Source of the DNA: JACMLD01 sp964245425
Lineage (GTDB): Bacteria; Bacteroidota; Bacteroidia; Chitinophagales; Chitinophagaceae
Reading direction: 5' to 3'
Assembly: GCA_964245425.1 (NCBI GenBank)
Contig: CAXTMV010000148.1
Span: forward strand, 1 to 13,733
DNA length: 13,733 nucleotides
In this document: one piece after another, positions 8,901 to 13,733 of the stretch
Position numbering within the stretch: position 1 is the first letter of the stretch
Layout: every line of letters begins with the position of its first letter
Notes under the pieces: model-generated
Databases searched by the model: none
What the model was told of the DNA's origin: nothing
What the model saw: only the letters and a program-made list of their open reading frames with translations
Program-made: the position numbers and the translations under genes

Positions 8901-9542
8901 AATGAAAACAAGGGCAGGTTCATTAACAATACGTCATTACTGCATTCATACGACAGCAGCACCATTGCCAACGATAAATCGCACCTGGGCCTGCTGGCAG
9001 CCTATGTGCACGATAGCCGAAACAACGTGATGTTACCGGTTTCCGGCAGCCGGATCGACTTTACGCTGAAGGGGTATACCGGCCTGAACAATTATTCAAA
9101 ATCATATCTGCAACTTTCCGGGCAGATAGCTGTTTATAAGAGCATAGACCGGAAATCGAACGTTGTGATCGCTAACCGGATAGGCGGCGGTATTACAGAA
9201 GGCCAGGCCACTTTTTACCAGTCTTTGTTTTTAGGTGGCCAGGATAATTTACTGGGTTACCGGCAATATCGTTTTGCAGGCGAACATATTTTATACAATA
9301 ATTTCGAGCTGCGCATTAAACTGGCCAACCTGGCGTCTTATGTGCTACCAGGACAATTAGGCCTGGTGGGTTTTTATGATATTGGCAAAGTGTGGCAGTC
9401 GGGCTTTCATGATTCAGTTTGGCACCAGGGAACGGGTGGCGGGCTGTATTTTGCACCCGGCGAATTATTGGTGGTTCGGATGGTGGCTGGCTATTCCGCG
9501 GAAGGCTGGTACCCCTATTTAACAGCGGGATTCAGGTTCTGA
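5934..9542 (+). CDS. metallophosphoesterase / kinase-like middle domain / Omp85-type barrel fusion
   Basis: This 1202-aa envelope protein has a signal peptide (MKKLYCFLYC to LQLQA, likely cleaved after residue 20). A calcineurin-type metallophosphoesterase follows at about 25-345, with every metal motif: VGDAGE (Asp33), FLGDNIYPKG (Asp64, Asn65), IPGNHDWD (Asn105, His106), ATHHPFSS (His206) and AAGHEHT (His287, His289). Residues about 400-720 are unassigned but carry kinase-fold-like motifs: GGGMQTHSLRL (428-438), EWVLRSIDK (445-453), IGDWDRHADQWRW (568-580) and FRPVPRDRDQTF (591-602). From about 840 the sequence alternates beta strands and matches BamA/TamA surface-antigen barrels, with the loop LGGQDNLLGYRQYRFAGEHIL (1100-1120) and a terminal phenylalanine (AGFRF). 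The phosphoesterase should sit in the periplasm or on the surface, anchored by the barrel. It lies 56 nt after the propeller gene. Domain calls at both ends are firm; the middle is an inference. Confidence 0.92.
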   Translation: MKKLYCFLYCTAFYLLQLQAQQDVQYRVILVGDAGEINQVQKAILQDAAGKAIPGKTIVLFLGDNIYPKGMEPAASKKEAGQAVLRSQYEEMRKNNIPVYFIPGNHDWDKSGPDGYEKMMLANQFISDQQDSLLQIIPGDACPGPYELKLSDKLVVIAMDSEWWLYPYDKQTANSDCACKTKRDVLGKLNDIVQRNRNKIIIFATHHPFSSYGSHGGYYSLKENIFPFTDLNKNLYIPLPVVGSLYPLLRKAFPPAEDLKNVLYQDMIQGVDDILQQHPNVIHAAGHEHTLQLIQGDVLQVVSGAGSKSTPVKKGSGSLYAADSSGYVLADMLTDNSIRLHYFIYTENGLHESFVYNRPFMKPPPVQVFMGDVVKTDSVKIRLNPSFDSVSGEHRRLFGENYRKIWAQETTIPVLHLTKAGLTPEERGGGMQTHSLRLIDKQNDEWVLRSIDKFPDALLPEAFSQTLAAKLLHDNVSAIFPYAPLSIPVFAHALGVAHSNPSIVYISGDTALGDYSRDFSNTIALLEEREPLGKSASTIKMQEKLKEDNDNTVNQPAFLTARIEDIFIGDWDRHADQWRWIDEEEGKRKRFRPVPRDRDQTFYINQGLLPTIAALPWIQPKLQGFGGHIRDINTMVFNARLLDGLYTNALSFEDWTDATRQAVAALTDSVIEAAIHKMPGSVGNPPYEKLILQLKQRRAELLRVMPIYYRFINKNVDILASDKNEMVVVSDTAGGLLRLNIYKSSKKYDTGKVLYSRLFDPAVTKELHLYLNGGKDDINVINNGSPITIRLIGDGITQKQYQFSGAPRYLRKIHVYDNDSTAVFNGNTGGAHLHLHSGEDNTALKLTNRYNNTIPLLTAGFNVDDGILIGAGIKWIRQGFRKTPYASVQQFLVSHSFTTQAFRITYRGEWIHLLYKTDFTLQLNAFAPDNTQNFFGRGNETVFNKTGDYKKYYRARFDFYEINPALRWRNGRAASFSIGPSFQYYRFDPNENKGRFINNTSLLHSYDSSTIANDKSHLGLLAAYVHDSRNNVMLPVSGSRIDFTLKGYTGLNNYSKSYLQLSGQIAVYKSIDRKSNVVIANRIGGGITEGQATFYQSLFLGGQDNLLGYRQYRFAGEHILYNNFELRIKLANLASYVLPGQLGLVGFYDIGKVWQSGFHDSVWHQGTGGGLYFAPGELLVVRMVAGYSAEGWYPYLTAGFRF

Positions 9543-9558
9543 TTTTTTAACCAAATCT

Positions 9559-11907
9559 ATGAACAAAGGCATTATTAATATTAATCAGTACGCAACCGCT
9601 GAAAATACGGTTGAGTCATACGTCTGCTTTAAAAAATTTATTGATTTCCTGGAGGAAAAGGTGAAGACAGACACTGGCATGCGCGTGCATTTTTACCGTT
9701 TTGTACTGGACAAGATCCGGCAGTACCCGGAGCTGACAGGCGGTGTGCAGGTACAGGAATTATTGCGGTTCGATGAGATCCTGGAACTGGTTTCCACAAT
9801 TGTATTGCCGCTGATCGATGATGAGAATGAAACATTGGTGGCGCTTACCAGCGGTGTGTCTCCGCAGGTTTTTTATGCAACCAATGCATTCACCCGTTTG
9901 TTTGATTTAAGGGAACAGCAGGAGAACAATGACCAGTCGCTGGCTGACCGCGACAGCTCCCTGGCGCTACACCGGCAGATCCAGTATTACCTGGTACTGC
10001 AAAAAGTATATGGCTACCAGCTGCCGCAGAAAAGAGAGATCCTGCATAGTTTTTTTAATCCTGTAACCCGGCTCTACCAGTATTTCAGGTTAAATATAGA
10101 CACCCGTTTTGTTGACATCAAGGCTAAATCTGAGCTGGATCTGCTGACCCCGGGCAGCATCAGCGCCTGTATGGAAACAGACAAAACGGAGGCTGCCATT
10201 GAGAAGATGTTTCCGCTCAGCAACTATGTGGCAAAAGGCTTTTCCATTATATCGCTAACCGATATTACAACCCAGCAAACCATTGAACAGATCAGTAAGA
10301 TCGCCACCAACGTAGACAAAAAAAAAGCGGCCGAAAACTTTACCCATATTACCCGTCTACTGCAAACCATGGTGGGCAGCAGCCAGTACCAGTTTGGCAT
10401 GATGCCATTTTTTACCATCAATAACCGGGCGGCCCTGCTCTACGAAAATTTTTCTTTCAGCATACTGATCAAGGCATCTGCCAGCGCAGGCATTCAAAGA
10501 TCCATATTTACGCGTTATATAAACCATTACCTGCACAATCCCCGGTTTATCATGTACCGGTCTTCGGATACACAAAACAGTTTGCCGGTACCCATCCAGC
10601 ATGCGCTTAAAGCGGCAGGCATGCATTATTATGTACTGGCGCCTATTTATTTTGATGATGTATTGGTAGGTATTATGGAAACAGGCGCCGGTAAAGATGT
10701 ACCCGAACTAACAGATATGCAGATGGGAAAACTGAAACCGGCCATTCCCTATATTGCGCAGTTGCTGAAACTGCTGATCGACAAATTCAACATCTCCATA
10801 GATGCCATTGTCAAAGATAAATTTACGGTTATACAGCCATCCGTTCAATGGAAGTTCAATGAAGTAGCCTGGCACTATTTCAGGAATCACCGTATTGAAC
10901 AAAAAAGCAGTGCGCTTGAAAAAATTTCTTTCCGTCACGTCTATCCGTTATATGGAGCCATCGATATCCGCAACTCTACCATAGAAAGAAATAAAGCGCT
11001 GCGGGAAGACCTGCAATACCAGTTGCAACTGCTGCTGGGCCTGCTGCTACGGCTGGGCGAAAATATACAGGCGGCCAAAGCCATTCCGCTTATTGAAAGT
11101 TGCGGGCAATGGCTGCTTAAACTGGCTGGTTATGTTTCCATTGAAGACGAGCTGGAACTAAACGAGTTTCTTTTTGGCCGGGCACATCCCTTCCTGGCGT
11201 CGCTGGAAGATCTGCCCGTTTCACTGGCCGGGGAGATAACAGGTTATTATGATGCCATTGACGAAGAAACCGGCAGTAGCTTCCGCAAAAGGCGCGCCCT
11301 GGAAAATTCCATTCGCCGGATCAACCAGCACCTCAACAATCATTTTGATTTGTTCAAGGAAGATCTCCAGCAGTATTATCCCTGCTATTTTGAAAAATTC
11401 CGGACAGATGGCGTTGAATATGACATTTACATTGGCCAGTCAATAGCCCCCACGATACCTTTTTCCATTCGCGATGTGGAAAAACTAAGAACCTGGCAGG
11501 TGATGTCAATGGCTACTATTGCCAAACAGGCCTATGCACTCCTGTCACAGCTGGAATATCCGCTGCAAACCACACAGCTCATATTTGTGAATGCCCGCAG
11601 CATCGATATCAGTTTCCGCAATGATGAGCGGCGTTTTGATGTGGAAGGCGCCTACAATATCCGCTACCATATCATCAAAAAAAGAATCGACAAAGTAAAT
11701 ATCCGGAACAGCACCGAACGCCTTACGCAGCCCGGCAAGATTGCCATCGTTTATTTTAATGAGCGGGATGCTGCCGAGTATATTGCATATATAAATGAGC
11801 TGCAGCAACAAGGTGTTCTGCTGAATAACCTGGAGCACCTGGAACTGGAAGAACTACAGGGTGTAACCGGGCTGAAGGCGTTGCGAGTGGGTGTTGTGCT
11901 TGACTGA
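9559..11907 (+). CDS. GAF-domain cytoplasmic sensor-like protein, 782 aa
   Basis: This is a large cytoplasmic protein with no signal peptide or membrane helix. Residues 1-220 are helical and unassigned. A GAF-like ligand-binding domain covers about 225-410, best seen in AAGMHYYVLAPIYFDDVLVG (352-371) followed by IMETGAGKDVPELTDMQ and a closing helix. The C-terminal half (about 425-782) is unassigned but appears conserved in Bacteroidota GAF proteins from memory, with YPLYGAIDIRNSTIERNKAL (462-481), an internal leucine-rich helix (486-500) and IIKKRIDKVNIRNSTERLTQ near the end. The DIRNST segment recalls the first metal-binding strand of class III nucleotidyl cyclases (D-I-x-x-S/F-T), but I see no second catalytic Asp motif (GD). 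The gene starts 16 nt after the barrel fusion and ends the five-gene run. Its ligand and output are unknown. Confidence 0.8.
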   Translation: MNKGIININQYATAENTVESYVCFKKFIDFLEEKVKTDTGMRVHFYRFVLDKIRQYPELTGGVQVQELLRFDEILELVSTIVLPLIDDENETLVALTSGVSPQVFYATNAFTRLFDLREQQENNDQSLADRDSSLALHRQIQYYLVLQKVYGYQLPQKREILHSFFNPVTRLYQYFRLNIDTRFVDIKAKSELDLLTPGSISACMETDKTEAAIEKMFPLSNYVAKGFSIISLTDITTQQTIEQISKIATNVDKKKAAENFTHITRLLQTMVGSSQYQFGMMPFFTINNRAALLYENFSFSILIKASASAGIQRSIFTRYINHYLHNPRFIMYRSSDTQNSLPVPIQHALKAAGMHYYVLAPIYFDDVLVGIMETGAGKDVPELTDMQMGKLKPAIPYIAQLLKLLIDKFNISIDAIVKDKFTVIQPSVQWKFNEVAWHYFRNHRIEQKSSALEKISFRHVYPLYGAIDIRNSTIERNKALREDLQYQLQLLLGLLLRLGENIQAAKAIPLIESCGQWLLKLAGYVSIEDELELNEFLFGRAHPFLASLEDLPVSLAGEITGYYDAIDEETGSSFRKRRALENSIRRINQHLNNHFDLFKEDLQQYYPCYFEKFRTDGVEYDIYIGQSIAPTIPFSIRDVEKLRTWQVMSMATIAKQAYALLSQLEYPLQTTQLIFVNARSIDISFRNDERRFDVEGAYNIRYHIIKKRIDKVNIRNSTERLTQPGKIAIVYFNERDAAEYIAYINELQQQGVLLNNLEHLELEELQGVTGLKALRVGVVLD

Positions 11908-11921
11908 CTTCAAGCAATACG

Positions 11922-11996
11922 GTTCGGGGTTCGGAAATTCCTGGTTTTGCAGCCAACCGCTGTGCAAAAAGAACCATGAATTCCCGAACCCCGAAC
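11922..11996. repeat. heptamer-built inverted repeat A (possible terminator)
   Basis: The left arm GTTCGGGGTTCGGAAATTC (11922-11940) pairs with 11978-11996 at 18 of 19 positions; the exception is A11935 with C11983. The arms are tandem 7-nt words: GTTCGGG and GTTCGGA on the left, CCCGAAC twice (11983-11989, 11990-11996) on the right. Inside the 37-nt loop a second stem forms between GGTTTTGCA (11943-11951) and 11963-11975 with a short bulge. It begins 14 nt after the GAF gene stop. There is no U-run, so intrinsic termination is uncertain; mRNA 3'-end protection is an alternative. Confidence 0.75.
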
Positions 11997-12104
11997 TAGA
12001 TGGCTATGCTATGGTATTTGTAGAAAATATTGCCTGTTGCGCCAGCCGTTCTACATCTTTTAGGACTGTTTCCGCTAACATGGCTTGTTACAACTGGCCG
12101 CATA

Positions 12105-12137
12105 TTTGTTTTACCTGTTAAGTAGAAAATATCTTTC
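12105..12137 (+). promoter_or_regulatory. candidate Bacteroidota promoter for the small ORF
   Basis: TTTG at 12105-12108 lies 21 nt upstream of TATCTTTC at 12130-12137, one base off the TAnnTTTG consensus of the Bacteroidota primary sigma factor. Transcription would start near 12144, about 11 nt before the ATG at 12155. Confidence 0.45.
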
Positions 12138-12154
12138 ATGTAAAATGTACAATT

Positions 12155-12352
12155 ATGAAAAAGAATACTGACAGCCAAGTAGACAATAAGACCGGCAATA
12201 CCAAAAAAAACAGTTCCGCATTGGCCGCTGCGGCAAAAGCCGGCAGCGCAGTTGATCATGCAAAAGCTAAATCAAGCCGGGATGTAAACGGCGCTTCGGG
12301 TATTAGAAATACAGGTACCAACGTATCGTACGAAGACAAAGAGACCCGCTGA
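12155..12352 (+). CDS. small basic low-complexity protein, 65 aa
   Basis: This small ORF starts MKKNTDSQVDNKTGNTKKNS and is rich in Lys, Asn, Ser, Ala and Asp. It has an Ala-rich middle (ALAAAAKAGSAVDHAKAK, about 22-39) and a polar tail ending YEDKETR. There is no signal peptide, membrane helix, cysteine or tryptophan, so it is probably largely disordered and cytoplasmic. Support for a real gene is the candidate promoter at 12105-12137, the ATG start, a clean TGA stop, and hairpin B about 30 nt downstream as a possible transcript end. I do not recognise the family. The composition loosely recalls small stress-associated or nucleic-acid-binding disordered proteins, but that is a guess. Confidence 0.5.
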   Translation: MKKNTDSQVDNKTGNTKKNSSALAAAAKAGSAVDHAKAKSSRDVNGASGIRNTGTNVSYEDKETR

Positions 12353-12382
12353 CAGCTGATATAAAAAATTAAGCAGGTAATG

Positions 12383-12465
12383 ATGTCTGGTGCCTGATGC
12401 GATAATGTCTGATTTTTCTGAGCTAAAAGAAATCAACCTTATCGCATCAGACACCAGACATTTTT
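12383..12465 (+). repeat. heptamer-built inverted repeat B with T-run (possible terminator)
   Basis: The 23-nt arms at 12383-12405 and 12439-12461 pair at 22 positions (mismatch C12393 with A12451) around a 33-nt loop. The arms show a 7-nt period: TGTCTGG (12384-12390) then TGCCTGA (12391-12397), and ATCAGAC (12446-12452) then ACCAGAC (12453-12459). Five Ts follow at 12461-12465, which makes this the most terminator-like of the elements. It lies about 30 nt after the small ORF. Confidence 0.75.
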
Positions 12466-12482
12466 ATAAATGGTCGTTTTTT

Positions 12483-12548
12483 AGTCGGTAGTTAGTAGTC
12501 GATAATCTGTCGTATACAATGACTACGGACCATCGACTATTGATTACC
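12483..12548 (+). repeat. heptamer-built inverted repeat C
   Basis: Positions 12487-12503 pair with 12532-12548 over 17 positions: 14 Watson-Crick pairs and 3 pairs that are G-U in a plus-strand transcript. The loop is 28 nt. The left arm is tandem heptamers AGTCGGT (12483-12489), AGTTAGT (12490-12496) and AGTCGAT (12497-12503). The right arm contains ATCGACT (12532-12538) and ATTGATT (12539-12545). Its word AGTCGAT also occurs in element D, 10.8 kb upstream. Confidence 0.7.
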
Positions 12549-12590
12549 CACTCCTTTGTGGAAACAACATGAATAAAATAAGTTGGAAAA

Positions 12591-12621
12591 TTTGGTACAG
12601 AAGGTAGAATGCTTATTTTTG
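12591..12621 (+). promoter_or_regulatory. promoter of tRNA-Lys
   Basis: TTTG at 12591-12594 and TATTTTTG at 12614-12621 are separated by 19 nt, a perfect match to the Bacteroidota housekeeping promoter (TTTG, 19 nt, TAnnTTTG). Transcription should start near 12628, some 13 nt before the mature tRNA. Confidence 0.85.
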
Positions 12622-12640
12622 CACTCCCAAAAACAGGGAT

Positions 12641-12713
12641 GATTCCGTAGCTCAGTTGGTAGAGCAATACACTTTTAATGTATGGGTCCTGGGTCCGAGT
12701 CCCAGCGGGATCA
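12641..12713 (+). tRNA. tRNA-Lys (anticodon UUU)
   Basis: This is a complete 73-nt cloverleaf decoding AAA and AAG lysine codons. The acceptor stem pairs GATTCCG (12641-12647) with CGGGATC (12706-12712), with discriminator A at 12713. The D arm is GCTCAGTTGGTAGAGC. The anticodon stem ATACA (12667-12671) pairs with TGTAT (12679-12683), and the loop CTTTTAA places anticodon TTT at 12674-12676. The T arm CTGGGTCCGAGTCCCAG contains the expected GGTCCGAGTCC core. The CCA end is not encoded, so it must be added by nucleotidyltransferase. A perfect promoter precedes it and a terminator follows it, so it is a single-tRNA transcription unit. Confidence 0.97.
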
Positions 12714-12714
12714 C

Positions 12715-12740
12715 AAAGCGTCTGTAATGGACGCTTTTTT
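12715..12740 (+). terminator. intrinsic terminator of tRNA-Lys
   Basis: AAAGCGTC (12715-12722) pairs perfectly with GACGCTTT (12730-12737) around the 7-nt loop TGTAATG, and the T-run continues to 12740. It starts two nt after the tRNA discriminator base. Confidence 0.88.
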
Positions 12741-12814
12741 ATTGGATACAGGATAAAAGCAGTTTTTGCTACCCACAGCTCCTTACCGGAAAAGACAATG
12801 CTAAACCATTGGTT

Positions 12815-12824
12815 NNNNNNNNNN
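12815..12824. other. assembly gap (10 N)
   Basis: Ten unresolved bases immediately precede the visible part of the SDR gene. The run may be a placeholder of unknown true length. The flanking sequence AACCATTGGTT (12804-12814) is nearly palindromic, which could have contributed to an assembly break. The SDR start codon and perhaps its promoter are hidden here. Confidence 0.95.
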
Positions 12825-12825
12825 G

Positions 12826-13632
12826 TCTTCTTTTTTCAATAATAAAGTGGTGGTTATAACCGGCGGAACAGACGGTATTGGTAAAGCGCTGGTGGATACA
12901 ATGATTAAGAACGGGGCAAAAGTGGCTACCTGCGCCCGCAATCACGATAAAATCTATAACCTGCAGGTTGAATATACCAATGTGCTGCTGCACGCCGTTG
13001 TATGCGATGTAAGCAAGGAAACCGATTGCAGGCGTTTTATAGAATCAACGATTGAGACATTTGGCGGCATTGATATCTTAATTAATAACGCCGGCGTGTC
13101 GATGCATGCATTGGTAAATGACCTGGATGTAGATGTGATCCGTAAAGTGATGGACATTAATTTTTACGGCAGCGTGTATTGTACCAAGTTTGCGTTGCAC
13201 AGCCTGCTGGAAAGAAAAGGCACCGTAGTAGGCGTTTCTTCAATTGCCGGCTACCGCGGATTGCCCGGCCGCAGTGGTTATTCTGCTTCTAAATTTGCAT
13301 TGCAGGGCTGGCTTGAATCGCTCAGAACGGAATTAATGGAAAAAGAAGTGCATGTAATGTGGGTATGCCCGGGTTTTACCACTTCCAATATACGCAACGC
13401 CGCATTGAATGAAGAAGGCAAATCACAGGGCGCATCGCCACTGGATGAAGATAAAATGATGAGTGCTTCCGTATGCGCTGCCCATATCGTAGATGCCATC
13501 GAAAAAAAGAAACGAACGCTGGTACTCACCTTTACGGGTAAACGCACGGTCTTTATGAATAAATTTTTTCCGGGCCTGGCGGATAAGTTTACCCATAAAT
13601 TTTTCTTTAAAGATGGCAAGCTGATAAAATAA
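12826..13632 (+). CDS. short-chain dehydrogenase/reductase (SDR), 5' end in assembly gap
   Basis: This is a classical SDR oxidoreductase, NAD(P)-dependent, substrate unknown. Numbering from the GTG at 12847 for convenience: the cofactor motif is TGGTDGIG (5-12), the structural motif NNAG (80-83), and the catalytic tetrad Asn105, Ser131 or Ser132, Tyr145 and Lys149 (YSASK), with PGF at 175-177. The GTG at 12847 is not the true start: in-frame codons from 12826 add SSFFNNK, which gives the usual SDR start FxNKVVVITGG, so the real initiator lies in or upstream of the 10-N gap. About 268 residues are visible, close to the normal length of 250-280. The C-terminal part (about 225-261) is basic and aromatic (KRTVFMNKFFPGLADKFTHKFFF), as in DhrB/SDR7-like members. 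It lies downstream of the terminated tRNA-Lys unit, so it should have its own promoter. Confidence 0.92.
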   Translation, partial: SSFFNNKVVVITGGTDGIGKALVDTMIKNGAKVATCARNHDKIYNLQVEYTNVLLHAVVCDVSKETDCRRFIESTIETFGGIDILINNAGVSMHALVNDLDVDVIRKVMDINFYGSVYCTKFALHSLLERKGTVVGVSSIAGYRGLPGRSGYSASKFALQGWLESLRTELMEKEVHVMWVCPGFTTSNIRNAALNEEGKSQGASPLDEDKMMSASVCAAHIVDAIEKKKRTLVLTFTGKRTVFMNKFFPGLADKFTHKFFFKDGKLIK

Positions 13633-13634
13633 TC

Positions 13635-13726
13635 GTGAGTGGTGAGTCGGGAAGCGGGAGGCAGTACCGCGACAGGGCAAACGACGCACGACTCACCACT
13701 CACCACTCACCATTCACCACTCACTA
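13635..13726. repeat. heptamer-built inverted and tandem repeat E
   Basis: GTGAGTGGTGAGTCG (13635-13649) is the exact reverse complement of 13689-13703, giving a perfect 15-bp stem with a 39-nt loop. The right side continues as five tandem 7-nt units of CTCACCA (13692-13726): three exact copies, then TTCACCA, then CTCACTA. It begins 2 nt after the SDR stop codon and runs almost to the window edge, so it may continue beyond it. Confidence 0.85.
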
Positions 13727-13733
13727 CAAAACC

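Larger units (their letters stand above)
11908..12154. other. intergenic region with hairpin A and candidate promoter
   Basis: This region follows the last gene of the five-gene cluster. It holds heptamer hairpin A (11922-11996), then about 100 nt with no recognisable element, then a candidate promoter for the small ORF at 12155. Short frames on both strands here lack any protein-like character. Confidence 0.6.
12353..12640. other. intergenic region with two heptamer hairpins and tRNA promoter
   Basis: No credible gene lies in these 288 nt. They hold hairpin B (12383-12461), hairpin C (12487-12548) and the tRNA-Lys promoter (12591-12621). The frame 12464-12667 on the minus strand runs through the hairpin, the promoter and part of the tRNA and is not a gene. 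Confidence 0.7.

Noticed and set aside
1763..11907. Complete Pycsar anti-phage system
   Set aside because: Only the effector-like PycTM domain is recognisable; no convincing cyclase with both metal-binding motifs is present.
12020..12132. Direct repeat GTAGAAAATAT at 12020-12030 and 12122-12132
   Set aside because: An 11-nt AT-rich match with no further similarity around it can arise by chance and has no clear context.
12641..12713. tRNA-Lys as an integration site for a mobile element
   Set aside because: No integrase, transposase or duplicated tRNA 3' end is visible nearby.
13692..13726. CRISPR array
   Set aside because: The units are 7 nt, contiguous and without spacers, and no cas gene is present.

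Overview
The window looks like a chromosomal segment of a Bacteroidota bacterium, most likely Chitinophagaceae or a close relative. The reasons are a perfect Bacteroidota-type promoter (TTTG, 19 nt, TAnnTTTG) in front of a tRNA gene, weak or absent Shine-Dalgarno sequences, moderate GC content, and protein families typical of that phylum (HD-PycTM fusion, Bacteroidota-style PPK1, metallophosphoesterase fused to an Omp85 barrel, large GAF protein). The lineage is inferred from style and families; no database search was possible.

Layout. Positions 9-425 (minus) carry a small conserved-looking protein of unknown function. A 251-nt divergent gap separates it from a plus-strand redox pair at 677-1675: a thiol peroxiredoxin and a cytoplasmic CPHC thioredoxin-fold protein. 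Positions 1763-11907 hold five tightly packed plus-strand genes with gaps of 9, -4, 56 and 16 nt: an HD phosphohydrolase fused to a Pycsar-effector-like (PycTM/DUF5706) membrane domain, polyphosphate kinase 1, an SdiA-regulated-like beta-propeller, a 1202-aa metallophosphoesterase/kinase-like/outer-membrane-barrel fusion, and a 782-aa GAF-domain protein. Positions 11908-12640 are mostly non-coding and contain hairpins and one small basic ORF with its own candidate promoter. tRNA-Lys(UUU), its terminator, a 10-N assembly gap and a short-chain dehydrogenase complete the window.

How the genes may work together (inference). The five-gene cluster combines polyphosphate synthesis (ppk1), a possible nucleotide hydrolase and nucleotide sensor at the inner membrane (HD-PycTM), an envelope phosphoesterase anchored in the outer membrane, and a cytoplasmic GAF sensor. 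It reads as a phosphate-storage and signalling unit that spans both membranes. No nucleotide cyclase is recognisable nearby, so a canonical Pycsar anti-phage system cannot be claimed.

Most unusual signals. (1) The central part of the 1202-aa fusion has motifs laid out like a protein-kinase fold (GGG loop, VLRSIDK, GDWDRHADQW, PRDRD) between the phosphoesterase and the barrel. (2) Five intergenic or 3'-end elements are built from different tandem 7-nt words, and four of them fold into hairpins with 15-23-nt arms and 28-39-nt loops. They lie at the ends of transcription units and never inside the five-gene cluster. They resemble in style the heptanucleotide STRR repeats of filamentous cyanobacteria.
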